Shown: in pieces, positions 36,255 to 44,815 of the stretch
Layout of the letters: every line of letters starts with the position of its first letter
Position numbering within the stretch: the stretch's first letter is position 1
Source: Granulicella mallensis MP5ACTX8
GTDB taxonomy: Bacteria > Acidobacteriota > Terriglobia > Terriglobales > Acidobacteriaceae
Reading direction: 5' to 3'
Assembly: GCF_000178955.2 (NCBI RefSeq)
Contig: NC_016631.1
Span: 5,828,001-5,892,000, forward strand
Length of the DNA: 64,000 bases
Notes under the pieces: model-generated
Seen by the model: only the letters and a program-made list of their open reading frames with translations
Database searches by the model: none
What the model was told of the DNA's origin: nothing
Made by a program: the position numbers and the translations under genes

Positions 36255-37532
36255 ATGAAGAAGGATTGGGAGACAACGGCAACCTCAGATACGCGTGAGA
36301 TGCCGCAGCACGCGCGCGTGCCCGCCGAGATGCACATCGGCGGCGTGCGGATCGCGCCCGCGACCGTGCTCGCGCCCATGGCCGGAGTTACGGATACGGT
36401 CTTCCGCCGCTTCATCAAGAACTCGTCCATGTTTACCGCTGAAGCCGCTACACCCGAAACACAGGGTGCGGACATCGACGTTGAAACCTCGAATGAGGTC
36501 TCCGGCTGCGGGCTCATCATGACGGAGTTCACCTCGGCCGACGGGCTTTCGAGGATGCGCGAGACCAAGCGCAAGCGTTACCTGACCTACTATGAGGACG
36601 AGCACCCGATCTCGGCGCAGCTCTTCGGATCGAACCCGGCCACGCTCGCGGAGAGCGCCATCATCTGTCAGGACGCGGGCTTCGATCTCGTGGACCTGAA
36701 CCTCGGCTGCCCGGCCAAGCGCGTCGTCGCCTGCAACGGCGGCTCAGGGCTGCTGCGCGATCTGCCCGCAATCCGCACGATCTTTGAGCGCGTGCGCGCG
36801 GCGGTGACGATTCCCTTCACTGTGAAGTTCCGCATGGGCTGGAACGACTCGAACATTGTCTGCGTGGAACTCGCGAAGATGGCCGAGGACTGCGGTCTGA
36901 ACGCCGTTGCGCTGCATGCCCGTACGCGCGAGCAGGGCTACACCGGCGTGGCCCGCTGGGAGTGGATCGCCGCCGTGAAGGACGCCGTGACAATTCCCGT
37001 GATCGGCAATGGTGACATCCGTACTCCCGAAGACGCTGCCGCGATGGTGGAAGCGACCCACTGCGACGCTGTGATGATCGGCCGCGCCGCACCGGCGAAC
37101 CCGTGGATCTTCCGCCAGATTGCGCAGTACACCGCCTCCAAGCAGGCCACCGGCGTGGGCACGTATGACAAGCCAACCGACATGGACCGCTACCGCATGA
37201 TCCGCGACTACTTCGAGCGGCTGATGCACGAGGTCGCCGAGCATCCTGAGATCGTCGGCCCTGCCGACAGCGATCTGGAGAAGCGCCTGAAGCGCAACCA
37301 CGAGAGCGCCCAGCGCGATGCCATCGGGCGGATGAAGCAGTTCGCGAGCTGGTTTACGCACGGTGTTCCGGGCGGTGCGACGCTGCGCCGCGAGATCTTC
37401 GACGCCAAGCGCGGAGCCCAGGTGATGGAGAAGGTGGAAGCGTTCTTTACACAGCGCGCGAACGAGCTGCAGCCGGACTTTGTTTCCGAACCGGACGCCG
37501 AGCTTGAGGCTGCACCCGCGGCATGGGGCTAA
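36255..37532 (+). CDS. dus: tRNA-dihydrouridine synthase
   Basis: About 425-residue flavoenzyme that reduces uridines in tRNA D-loops. TIM-barrel blocks: LAPMAGVTDTVFRRFIK, GLIMTEFTSADGL, ISAQLFGSNP, VDLNLGCPAKRVV (with catalytic Cys in GCP), FTVKFRMGWND, HARTREQGYTG, VIGNGDIRTPEDA, and MIGRAAPANPW. It is longer than typical DusB, mainly by an N-terminal extension and a C-terminal tail. Likely starts are ATG 36255 or 36300; the TTG at 36219 is less likely. Its last 86 nt overlap the convergent brnA gene. Confidence 0.93.
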   Translation: MKKDWETTATSDTREMPQHARVPAEMHIGGVRIAPATVLAPMAGVTDTVFRRFIKNSSMFTAEAATPETQGADIDVETSNEVSGCGLIMTEFTSADGLSRMRETKRKRYLTYYEDEHPISAQLFGSNPATLAESAIICQDAGFDLVDLNLGCPAKRVVACNGGSGLLRDLPAIRTIFERVRAAVTIPFTVKFRMGWNDSNIVCVELAKMAEDCGLNAVALHARTREQGYTGVARWEWIAAVKDAVTIPVIGNGDIRTPEDAAAMVEATHCDAVMIGRAAPANPWIFRQIAQYTASKQATGVGTYDKPTDMDRYRMIRDYFERLMHEVAEHPEIVGPADSDLEKRLKRNHESAQRDAIGRMKQFASWFTHGVPGGATLRREIFDAKRGAQVMEKVEAFFTQRANELQPDFVSEPDAELEAAPAAWG

Positions 37533-37836
37533 CTGTTTCTTTTGGTTTTTGTTCCTGGGCCAGGGCCTCATGCAGCAGCATCTTGAGATAGGTCTGATAG
37601 CGTAGGCCCCTTGTCTCCGCCTGCGCCCTCGCTCTGGCGAGATCATCATTACTCAGCCGAATTGTGGTTGCAGTCGTACTGAGCCCCAACCGCTTGGCTG
37701 TCGTCCCACGGGTGATTTTGCCTTCGGCTTCAGCTCTCTCGAACAGTTTGACGACCAGGTTGGGATTTGCATCCCACCATTCAGCCTCCTCGCGTTCTGT
37801 CGCGAACTTTGGAACCCCTTCCATCTTGACACTCAT
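37447..37836 (-). CDS. brnA: BrnA-like antitoxin
   Basis: 129-residue antitoxin of the BrnA/CopG-like type. The conserved part is residues 1-90: EEAEWWDANPNLV, KRLGLSTTATTIRLSNDDLARARAQAETRGLRYQTYLKMLLHEAL, a ribbon-helix-helix-like region for DNA binding and toxin neutralisation. The Gln/Arg-rich tail (about 95-129) is unusual and encoded opposite the 3' end of dus. ATG 37836 has an AAAGGAG Shine-Dalgarno at 6 nt; a GTG at 37839 would also be coupled to the toxin stop. BrnTA pairs autorepress their own operon in other bacteria. Confidence 0.82.
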   Translation of the reverse strand: MSVKMEGVPKFATEREEAEWWDANPNLVVKLFERAEAEGKITRGTTAKRLGLSTTATTIRLSNDDLARARAQAETRGLRYQTYLKMLLHEALAQEQKPKETVSPMPRVQPQARRPVRKQSPAAARSRAV

Positions 37837-38108
37837 CACTGTCTCCTTTGGCCCTGTATGTATTTCAACCGAAGCGCGCGAGGAGCTTCATAGGCCGTAA
37901 CCACCCGCAATCGTTCTTCGCGCCACGTTGTGAGTACTACGAGATAGCGCAACGCTTTCGTCGCGCCAACATGCAATACTCTCTCTTCATCTCCGTGAAT
38001 CTGCACCATCAGTTCGAGGGGATCATTGAGAAGGACGTGTTCCGCCTCCTCGGGTGTAATGTCGTGCCGAGCGATGTGGCTTATATTTGCTTCATCCCAA
38101 TCGAACAC
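37836..38108 (-). CDS. brnT: BrnT-like ribonuclease toxin
   Basis: 90-residue toxin of the BrnT family (RelE fold), which cuts RNA and stops translation under stress. The family pattern FDWDEANISHIARHDITPEEAEHVLLNDPL is split here into MFDWDEANISHIARH and DITPEEAEHVLL, and the end YEAPRALRLKYI is also family-like. Its TGA overlaps the brnA start region, so the two genes are translationally coupled, toxin first as usual for BrnTA. Confidence 0.88.
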   Translation of the reverse strand: MFDWDEANISHIARHDITPEEAEHVLLNDPLELMVQIHGDEERVLHVGATKALRYLVVLTTWREERLRVVTAYEAPRALRLKYIQGQRRQ

Positions 38109-38142
38109 CTACTCCTCCATTGTACATACAACGTATTAACAC

Positions 38143-40017
38143 TCAACTCCGCCCGCTCTGCTTCCGCCATATCACTCGAATCTCCTGCCGCCAGCGCTCA
38201 TCGAGCGCCAGCAGGTTCCACTCCACGTGCGGCGAGAGATAGCGCAGGATCGTCTCCGTTGCCGGATGGATGTACAGGGTGGGAGCCACGAGATATAAGC
38301 GCGGCGGCAAGGGCGAAAGCTCGACGCCGCGAAAGTAGCCGTGGCGCTGAAACTCGCCGAGGCCCGTCGTCGCGTCGGCGGTCTGTAGGTGGTGGTGGCG
38401 CACGCGAATCCAATAGTCGAGCCCCTGAAGCGCGAGTTGGAGATCGTCGTCGGCTTTGAGTTCGATGACGGCCAGGCGGCCGTCGGCGGTGACGCCGAGC
38501 AGGTCGAGCAGGCCACGGTCGCTGGCGCCAGCAATGGCGGGCACCTGCGTGTAGACATGATTTGGATCGAGATGAGGGATGACGCGGGGTTCGTGAGGAT
38601 TGCCTGCCTCAGCAAAAGGTGGGACCGACTCAGGACGATCCGCGCGATTGCCGCGCGTGTCGGGATCGGGGTCGTTCGCGAAGGCTTCGGCGCGAGGCAA
38701 AGAAGCAACTCTCGGCTGGGGCGCGAGGCTGCGCGTGAGCGGAGCGAGATCGCGGCGCAGCACGGACTCCAGCCAGCGTTCGGGAGCGGCCCGGTAGAGC
38801 GGGTCCTGCGCGGGATTGCCCTCTTCCGCAGGACGCTCCGCACGAAGCTGCAGGCGCGAGTGCGCGGCGGTGGCCGAGGCAGCGCCGATGCGGCGTGACG
38901 GTCTCTGGCCGCGACGAGCGAAATCAGTAGCAGAACCAAACGCACGGCGACGGCGGAAGAGTTCGGCGATCCTGGCGGCGATCTCGCGGCATGTGGCCGA
39001 CGTCAGGGGTGTCTCATCGACTCCTGCCGTAATCTCCAGCGTGCGCGCAAAGCTGTTCGGTGCAAGACCGATGCGGGCGCGGGCGAACTCCATGCCGTGC
39101 AGCAGGAAGGCCAGTTCCGCCGTACTGCGCAGGCGCTGCTCCACTCGTTGCTCTTCGCCAGCCGGCACAAGCTGCATCACCTGCTCGATGGCGTCTGCAA
39201 AGCGCTCGCTCGCGGCCTTCTCGTCGGGATGATGCACCAGACGTGTGCGCAGATTGCCCTGGTCAGCGGCATCACGCGGCGTTAACTCTTCTGTGTTTTG
39301 GTCAAGCTCGTAGAGCCGCCACTGCGCTGCCGCCTCGTTGAGCCAGGCGAGGCGCGAGAGCGTCAGCGTTGCCGTGCCACGCGGCAGAATAAGCTTGAGG
39401 CCTTGGTACAAGCGCCTTCCGCCAGCCTGCTCACGGCAGTGATGCAGCCACAGGATGCCGAGAGTAAGGATGCCGTCGATGGTTGTCGCGGTCTCCTGCT
39501 CGTTCACCCCGATCACGGCCCAGGCCTGATTGCCTCGTATCAACGAGCCGCGCGCATAGGCCGGACCGAAGCTGCGTTCGAGATCCATCGCGGTGCGAAA
39601 GGCGTCGGGCTTCCAATCAGGGAACTCGCGTTGCAGCACTCGTTCGAGTGTCTTGAGGTAGCGCGTACGCGCAGCCTCGCGAGTAGTTGGAGTGCGGCGC
39701 TCGCGCGAGCTTACAAGCTCGAGCAGCTTTGGCTGCGCCTGGCCGAAGCGCTGCGTCGACAGCCGCAGCGATCCATTGCGCGGGGTCGCGGAGAGAATGC
39801 GGCGCACCATGTTGCGCTCTTCGCTCCACAGATGCAGCGTGCAGCGGTCGTGCTCGGTGGAGAGCGTGTACTTCGCGGAGCGGAGATCGAAGAGAACTTT
39901 GCCGTCTTCGAGTATTGCGGCTTCGCCGTATTGCGCGACGAAGTCTTCAATCGCAGTGGCGATCTGCGCAGCGGTTTGGGGCGCGACTGATTTGTCCGCG
40001 GAGGGTCGAGGCGGCAT
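38143..40017 (-). CDS. Large protein with C-terminal PD-(D/E)XK nuclease-like motif
   Basis: 624-residue protein, cytoplasmic by composition. Near the C-terminus the sequence LLDLLG (Asp505) followed by LAVIELKADDD (Glu519, Lys521) gives the D-x(13)-E-x-K spacing of PD-(D/E)XK nucleases; a following QGLDYWIRV helix fits the RecB-like fold. The first 430 residues are mainly helical with an acidic-basic middle and no motif I recognise. The frame is open upstream to 40272, but that part overlaps the DinB-like gene and ATG 40017 starts a normal N-terminus. It lies beside BrnTA. A role in DNA repair or defence is plausible but unproven; alternatives are a structural PD-(D/E)XK fold without activity. 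Confidence 0.7.
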   Translation of the reverse strand: MPPRPSADKSVAPQTAAQIATAIEDFVAQYGEAAILEDGKVLFDLRSAKYTLSTEHDRCTLHLWSEERNMVRRILSATPRNGSLRLSTQRFGQAQPKLLELVSSRERRTPTTREAARTRYLKTLERVLQREFPDWKPDAFRTAMDLERSFGPAYARGSLIRGNQAWAVIGVNEQETATTIDGILTLGILWLHHCREQAGGRRLYQGLKLILPRGTATLTLSRLAWLNEAAAQWRLYELDQNTEELTPRDAADQGNLRTRLVHHPDEKAASERFADAIEQVMQLVPAGEEQRVEQRLRSTAELAFLLHGMEFARARIGLAPNSFARTLEITAGVDETPLTSATCREIAARIAELFRRRRAFGSATDFARRGQRPSRRIGAASATAAHSRLQLRAERPAEEGNPAQDPLYRAAPERWLESVLRRDLAPLTRSLAPQPRVASLPRAEAFANDPDPDTRGNRADRPESVPPFAEAGNPHEPRVIPHLDPNHVYTQVPAIAGASDRGLLDLLGVTADGRLAVIELKADDDLQLALQGLDYWIRVRHHHLQTADATTGLGEFQRHGYFRGVELSPLPPRLYLVAPTLYIHPATETILRYLSPHVEWNLLALDERWRQEIRVIWRKQSGRS

Positions 40018-40070
40018 AGGGAAGCTAAATGACCTTGCTGTTTCCTGTTGGCTACTTCCTGTTTCCTGCT

Positions 40071-40601
40071 TTACCAGCCCCGCTGAATGCGCAGTCTCGT
40101 AATGTGCGCGACGTGGTGGAGCGAGTGCCATGCATACTCCAGCGTCACCGCATCGAGCGCCATCGGACCGCGCTCGCTGTGGCGAAAGCCGCGATGCCAC
40201 TGATCTTCGGTCATCGTCTGCAGCAGCATCACCCAGCGTGCATGGACACTTTCGATCAGTTCCAGTGACCACTCGATGGGCGCTGCAACATCAGGTAGTT
40301 CAGCGAAGGCTTTTTCGTCGTAGCCGTGGACCTCAGGCCAGTCCTCTGTGAGGGCCTTGCGCAGGCGGTGGAAGGCGGTCATGTGCGAGTCTGCGACGTG
40401 ATGTACCACCTGGCGCAGAGTCCAGCCTCCCTCACGATAGGGAGTGCTGAGCTGCGCCGCGCTGAGGTGCCGAACAGCCTCGCGCAGCAACTCAGGCATC
40501 TCAGCCAGTGTAAGGATCGCGTTGCGGCGGTCTTCCGGGGTAATGGTCTGGGGCGGCGTGAACGTACCGATAGGATAGCGAGGGTCCGGCGGCTCGGGCA
40601 T
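40071..40601 (-). CDS. DinB/YfiT-like metal-dependent hydrolase or bacillithiol transferase
   Basis: 176-residue four-helix protein of the YfiT/DinB_2 type. Metal-binding histidines are visible in VVHHVADSHMTAFHR and HSLHHVAHI. The opening PEPPDPRYPIGTFTPPQTITP is typical of the YfiT group. YfiT is related to thiol transferases (bacillithiol S-transferases); the exact substrate is not clear. ATG 40601 has AAGGA upstream. It is upstream of the PD-(D/E)XK gene on the same strand, with a 53-nt gap containing short ACAGGAA repeats. Confidence 0.83.
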   Translation of the reverse strand: MPEPPDPRYPIGTFTPPQTITPEDRRNAILTLAEMPELLREAVRHLSAAQLSTPYREGGWTLRQVVHHVADSHMTAFHRLRKALTEDWPEVHGYDEKAFAELPDVAAPIEWSLELIESVHARWVMLLQTMTEDQWHRGFRHSERGPMALDAVTLEYAWHSLHHVAHITRLRIQRGW

Positions 40602-40690
40602 CGTGCGATTTCCTTGAGGGTAGCGCTCTACATGGCCGCTCTCTGAGAGCGATTGTAGCCGCAGTTGTAAGCTGGGCAGGAGGAGAATCA

Positions 40691-41605
40691 ATGCGCATCG
40701 TGGGTCTGGGTATCTTATTGGGAACGATGGCCGTCTGTGGCTGTTCACGAGGCAGCGGTCCAGCACAATCCGCCAGTTCCACGGCTGCAACTTCCGCTTC
40801 GGCGCAATCTGCTGTTCCGGTCGCGTCCTCTGCATCCGCCGACACGCAATCTCTCGGCTTCGACCGCAACGACTATCCCGGCGACGACACCATGGCCGCC
40901 ATGCGCAAAGACTTTGCCTTTACCGGCTACTGGCTCACCGTCCCTCCCGGTGACGATACCAACTCCTGGGCTGGCAAGCGGGAGCTGCTCAAGCAGCAGG
41001 GCTGGGGCTTTCTCGTGCTGGCCAACGGCCGGCTCGACGCGGAGATTCTTAAGGCGAAGAAGGCCGGAACTACGCCCGCGGACCTCGGGCGCAAGGATGC
41101 CGCTGTTGCTGTAAAGGCCGCGCAGAGCGAAGGCTTTCCCAAGAACACTATCGTCTTTCTGGACCAGGAAGAAGGAGGGCGGCTGCTCGATGAACAGGCT
41201 GCCTACCTGCTGGGCTGGACGGAGGCCGTTGCCGCCTCGGACTACCGTCCGGGCGTCTATGCCAGCGGGCAGCGTGTGCAGGACGATCCCGGCGTGTGGA
41301 TCGACACGGTGCAGGACATCCGCGACCGCGTGAAGAAGGGCGGACTGCACGAGGTCGCCATCTTCGACACGCAGGACCAGTGCCCTCCCGCAGCGGGGTG
41401 CACGCTGAAGACCAAGCCCCTCTCCGAGGCCGGCGAGCCCGATCTGGTGGCGTGGCAGTACTCGCAGTCGCCACGCAGGCCCGCCATCACCAAGAGCTGC
41501 GCGAAGACCTATGCTTCGGATGGCAACTGCTACGCTCCGGGATTCCCGAAGGTGTTTCTGGATATGAACGTTGCGAACTCACCCGACCCCTCGCACGGAC
41601 GTTGA
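40691..41605 (+). CDS. Lipoprotein with DUF1906 glycoside-hydrolase-like domain
   Basis: 304-residue lipoprotein. A lipobox LGTMAVCGC gives a lipidated Cys at about 16 or 18. A Ser/Ala-rich linker (20-50) precedes a TIM-barrel-like domain: GFDRNDYPGDDTMAAMRKDFAFTGYWL, LVLANGRLDAEILKAKKAG, TIVFLDQEEGG, YRPGVYASGQRV and LVAWQYSQSP, as in Rv2525c-like DUF1906 (GH25-related) proteins. Acidic residues in FDRNDYP and LDQEEGG are candidate catalytic residues. A role in cell-wall or peptidoglycan processing is inferred. It ends 1 nt before the convergent acyltransferase stop. Confidence 0.8.
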   Translation: MRIVGLGILLGTMAVCGCSRGSGPAQSASSTAATSASAQSAVPVASSASADTQSLGFDRNDYPGDDTMAAMRKDFAFTGYWLTVPPGDDTNSWAGKRELLKQQGWGFLVLANGRLDAEILKAKKAGTTPADLGRKDAAVAVKAAQSEGFPKNTIVFLDQEEGGRLLDEQAAYLLGWTEAVAASDYRPGVYASGQRVQDDPGVWIDTVQDIRDRVKKGGLHEVAIFDTQDQCPPAAGCTLKTKPLSEAGEPDLVAWQYSQSPRRPAITKSCAKTYASDGNCYAPGFPKVFLDMNVANSPDPSHGR

Positions 41606-41606
41606 G

Positions 41607-42779
41607 TTAAAGCGCGGGCTCCAGGCGCGCTTCTTCATCAACCGAAGAAACTGGTACGCGTTTTTCGCGGTGGTCGCGCAGTGCCAGGAAGGGCCGCTCC
41701 ACACAGAGATAGAGAATGGCCGCGCCTGCAACACAGGTAACTCCGAGGAGCAGTACCGAGCGCCAGTCGCGGGCCTGCGCGAGGTGGTGCCAATAAAGGC
41801 TGTCGAGGCGGGCGATCTCTTTGTGCGTCAGGTAGAGGCTGAAGGCGAGCGTTGCCAGGAGCTTCGCGCCCGGCACGCGCACGCGTCCCAGCCAACTGCG
41901 CGTCTCGATGGCGGCGACCACCAGGAACGCCAGCCCCAGCGATAGCAAGGGATAACCGATCACGATGCCCACGGCGGCTGGGCCCGTATCGGAGCTGAAG
42001 CGGTTGAAAAACAGGTACACACAGCCTCCAACAAGAGCGCATCCCGCCAACAGAAGCCAGTTCGCGCGACGGGCGATGGCGGACCACCATGCCGGGCGAA
42101 AGATTCTGATCAGCGCCAGGGCCACTCCCGCCAGCAGGCCATCGAGACGACTGTAGGTCGGGTAGTAGATGCGTTCGATGTATCGCGTGCTGAACTCATC
42201 GCCATTCGTATCCAGCGGGCGCAGGACGTGCACCAGCTCGTAGCTGCGCATGGCGACTCCCAGCACAACGAAGAAGAGCAGCACAGAGACGGTCTTCCAT
42301 AGCGCAGGCCGGCGCGACAGCCACAGAACCAGGAGCGGGAGCACCAGGTAGAAGTGCTCTTCCACGCACAGCGACCACACGTGCGAGAACGCATGATTCT
42401 TCGAGTAGTCGACGAAGAGATTCTCGGTGAAGGTCAAAAACTGCCATAACGGGGACATTGCCTTGTCCTCATGCCATGCCGGCCAAAGCAGGTAGAGTCC
42501 CAGGACTACGAGGTACGCCGGCAGAATCCGGTAGGCGCGCTTGCGATAGAACTCGATCAGCGAGATCTCCTGCCTCCGGCTCACCGGCCGCAGCAGCTGC
42601 GAGCCGATCAGGTAGCCGCTGAGTACAAAGAACAGGTCCACGCCCATCCAGCCGAACCTGGCGACCGGCATCAGCCGCTCCGGCAGCCTCCAGGACAGGT
42701 GAAAGGCCATTACCGCCAGAATTGCCAGCGCACGGAGGGTGTCGAGACCTGCAATTCGGGTGGAGATAGGCTTTTTCAT
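41607..42779 (-). CDS. Acyltransferase family 3 membrane protein
   Basis: Third OafA-like acyltransferase of the window, 390 residues, about ten helices. Signatures: GLDTLRALAILAVMAFHLSW, FGWMGVDLFFVLSGYLIG, FYRKRAYRILPAYLVVLG and HVWSLCVEEHFYLVLPLL. It lies outside the polysaccharide cluster, convergent with the DUF1906 lipoprotein. Substrate unknown. Confidence 0.92.
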   Translation of the reverse strand: MKKPISTRIAGLDTLRALAILAVMAFHLSWRLPERLMPVARFGWMGVDLFFVLSGYLIGSQLLRPVSRRQEISLIEFYRKRAYRILPAYLVVLGLYLLWPAWHEDKAMSPLWQFLTFTENLFVDYSKNHAFSHVWSLCVEEHFYLVLPLLVLWLSRRPALWKTVSVLLFFVVLGVAMRSYELVHVLRPLDTNGDEFSTRYIERIYYPTYSRLDGLLAGVALALIRIFRPAWWSAIARRANWLLLAGCALVGGCVYLFFNRFSSDTGPAAVGIVIGYPLLSLGLAFLVVAAIETRSWLGRVRVPGAKLLATLAFSLYLTHKEIARLDSLYWHHLAQARDWRSVLLLGVTCVAGAAILYLCVERPFLALRDHREKRVPVSSVDEEARLEPAL

Positions 42780-42932
42780 GGGGTTATGGGGTTAAAGCGG
42801 CGTCTGAGGACGATAGTACGGGGCAGCCGGGCTGCGGATTTCGCGGGGTATACGGAACGCCAACAGCCCCGCCCAGGCGTGTCCGGAGGGCCTGCCATGC
42901 TGCATGTCCGAGTATCGGACTAGAATAGAAAG

Positions 42933-44399
42933 ATGGCGTCTGCCTCATACTCATTGCTGCCTGAAATCACCGACCACAAACGATATTTCTTCGAGAAACT
43001 CGGTCTCAGTGAACGTCTGCTCGAGCGCTGCCTCGGGGAGGCCCTGAGCGCGGGCGGTGAGTTTGCCGATCTCTACTTCGAGGCAGTCACCTCGACCTCG
43101 CTGGGCATGGATGAGGGAATCGTCAAGACGGCAGCCCAGGGAATCAGCGTGGGATGCGGGATTCGCGTGCTCTCGGGCGAGCGAACCGGCTTTGCCTATA
43201 CCGACGACCTGAGTTCGGACCGCCTGCTGAAAGCCGCACGTACGGCAGCCCTGATCGCCAGTGGACCGCAGATTGAGCGTGTGCAGGGCTTTACCGAGAC
43301 GCGCACGCCGCAGCTTTATCCGGTGGCAGGGGTGAGCAGCGACGTCGAGATCGCCGCGAAGCTGAAGCTGATCGAGCGCGCCGACAAGGCTGCCCGCGAC
43401 TTCGACCCTCGCATCGTGCAGGTGCGGGCCAGCATCAACGACGAGCTGCGCCGCATCCTGATCGCTGCCAGCGACGGCACCTTTGCCAGCGACACACAGC
43501 CGCTCGCACGGCTCAATATCTTCGTTATCGCGAAGGATGAGCAAAACAACACGGCCCGCGGCACCAGCGGGGGCGGTGGACGTGTCGCGCTGGACTTCTT
43601 TACCGGCGACAAATCGCCCGAGCACTTCGCTCGCGAGGCTGCGCGCACGGCGATTCTGCAGCTTGGCGCGGTGGCTGCGCCCGCAGGCGAGATGGAAGTC
43701 GTGCTCGGCCCCGGCTGGCCCGGCGTTCTGTTGCACGAGGCCGTCGGCCACGGGCTTGAGGCCGACTTCAACCGCAAGAAGACCAGCGCCTTTGCCGGCC
43801 TGATCGGGCAGCAGGTGGCGTCGAGCAAGGTGACGGTGGTCGACAACGGAACGATGCCTGGACGGCGCGGGTCGTTGAACGTGGATGACGAGGGCAATCC
43901 GACGCAGGAGACGGTGCTGATCGAAAACGGCATTCTGCGCGGCTACCTGAGTGACAAGTTGAGCTCGCGGCTGATGAAGATGCCGAACACCGGCAGCGGC
44001 CGTCGCGAGAGCTACCAGGCCATCCCCATGCCGCGCATGACCAACACCTACATGCTCAACGGCGAGGACCAGCCCGAGGACATTCTGAAGAGTGTGAAGC
44101 GCGGACTCTACGCCGTGAACTTTGGCGGCGGCTCGGTCGACATCACGAACGGCAAGTTCGTCTTCACCGCCAGCGAGGCCTACCTGATCGAAGACGGCAA
44201 GGTAACCGCGCCGGTAAAGGGAGCAACACTGATCGGCAATGGGCCTGAGGCCCTGAAGTATGTGTCGATGGTAGGCAACGATCTCGCGCTCGACGAAGGT
44301 ATCGGCACCTGCGGCAAGGCCGGGCAGAGCGTGCCGGTCGGCGTTGGCATGCCGACGGTCAAGCTGGACCGTATGACGGTCGGCGGCACAGGCCGCTAG
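42933..44399 (+). CDS. tldD: TldD metalloprotease subunit
   Basis: 488-residue TldD, the metal-bearing subunit of the TldD/TldE protease that trims unfolded peptides in other bacteria (microcin B17 and CcdA maturation in E. coli). The HEAVGHGLEADF motif (His268-Glu269-x-x-x-His273) carries the zinc site. Other blocks: SLGMDEGIVKTAAQGISVGCGIRV, TVVDNGTMPGRRGSLNVDDEG and DQPEDILKSVKRGLY. tldE follows downstream, separated by a small Cys/His gene. Confidence 0.95.
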   Translation: MASASYSLLPEITDHKRYFFEKLGLSERLLERCLGEALSAGGEFADLYFEAVTSTSLGMDEGIVKTAAQGISVGCGIRVLSGERTGFAYTDDLSSDRLLKAARTAALIASGPQIERVQGFTETRTPQLYPVAGVSSDVEIAAKLKLIERADKAARDFDPRIVQVRASINDELRRILIAASDGTFASDTQPLARLNIFVIAKDEQNNTARGTSGGGGRVALDFFTGDKSPEHFAREAARTAILQLGAVAAPAGEMEVVLGPGWPGVLLHEAVGHGLEADFNRKKTSAFAGLIGQQVASSKVTVVDNGTMPGRRGSLNVDDEGNPTQETVLIENGILRGYLSDKLSSRLMKMPNTGSGRRESYQAIPMPRMTNTYMLNGEDQPEDILKSVKRGLYAVNFGGGSVDITNGKFVFTASEAYLIEDGKVTAPVKGATLIGNGPEALKYVSMVGNDLALDEGIGTCGKAGQSVPVGVGMPTVKLDRMTVGGTGR

Positions 44400-44473
44400 C
44401 CGCGGCAATAGTTTCGAAGACTACAGAAAAGAAGCCTTCACGCACCGCAACCGCACCAGGAAAGAAATCATGC

Positions 44474-44794
44474 ATGGCTACGAAGGTTGAAGCGAAAACG
44501 GAAAAATTGTACGAGTGCGAGGTAAAGCGGCGCCGCGTTCGCGCGAGCGGAACCGGCTATGAGCCGTTCTGGAAGATAAAGAACGTGGACGAAGCCCTGG
44601 GCGACGGCGACACCGAGTTTCGCTGCAAGGACTGCCACGGAGCCTTGAAGGTACACAAGCGCCACATCGCCAACGGCCCGGCTTCGCATGCGGCGCACAA
44701 GCTGAAGAGCGATGCGGAGCACTGTGCCGGCATCCTCGTTCGCGCGGCTGAGGAAAGCCGTCCGGCGCGGCTTTCGAGCACTCCAGTGCAGTAG
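44474..44794 (+). CDS. Small Cys/His-rich protein between tldD and tldE
   Basis: 106-residue basic protein without signal peptide. A CKDC pair, followed by HKRH, a further SHAAHK and finally EHC, gives a CxxC...H...C arrangement that could bind zinc; FRCKDCHGALKVHKRH is the key piece. ATG 44474 follows AGGAAAG. It sits between the two subunits of the TldD/E protease on the same strand, with gaps of 74 and 21 nt, so it is probably co-transcribed. Function unknown; a regulator or substrate of the protease is only a guess. Alternatively it is an HNH-like remnant. Confidence 0.7.
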   Translation: MATKVEAKTEKLYECEVKRRRVRASGTGYEPFWKIKNVDEALGDGDTEFRCKDCHGALKVHKRHIANGPASHAAHKLKSDAEHCAGILVRAAEESRPARLSSTPVQ

Positions 44795-44815
44795 AGAGCA
44801 ACAGGCGGAAGAGAC

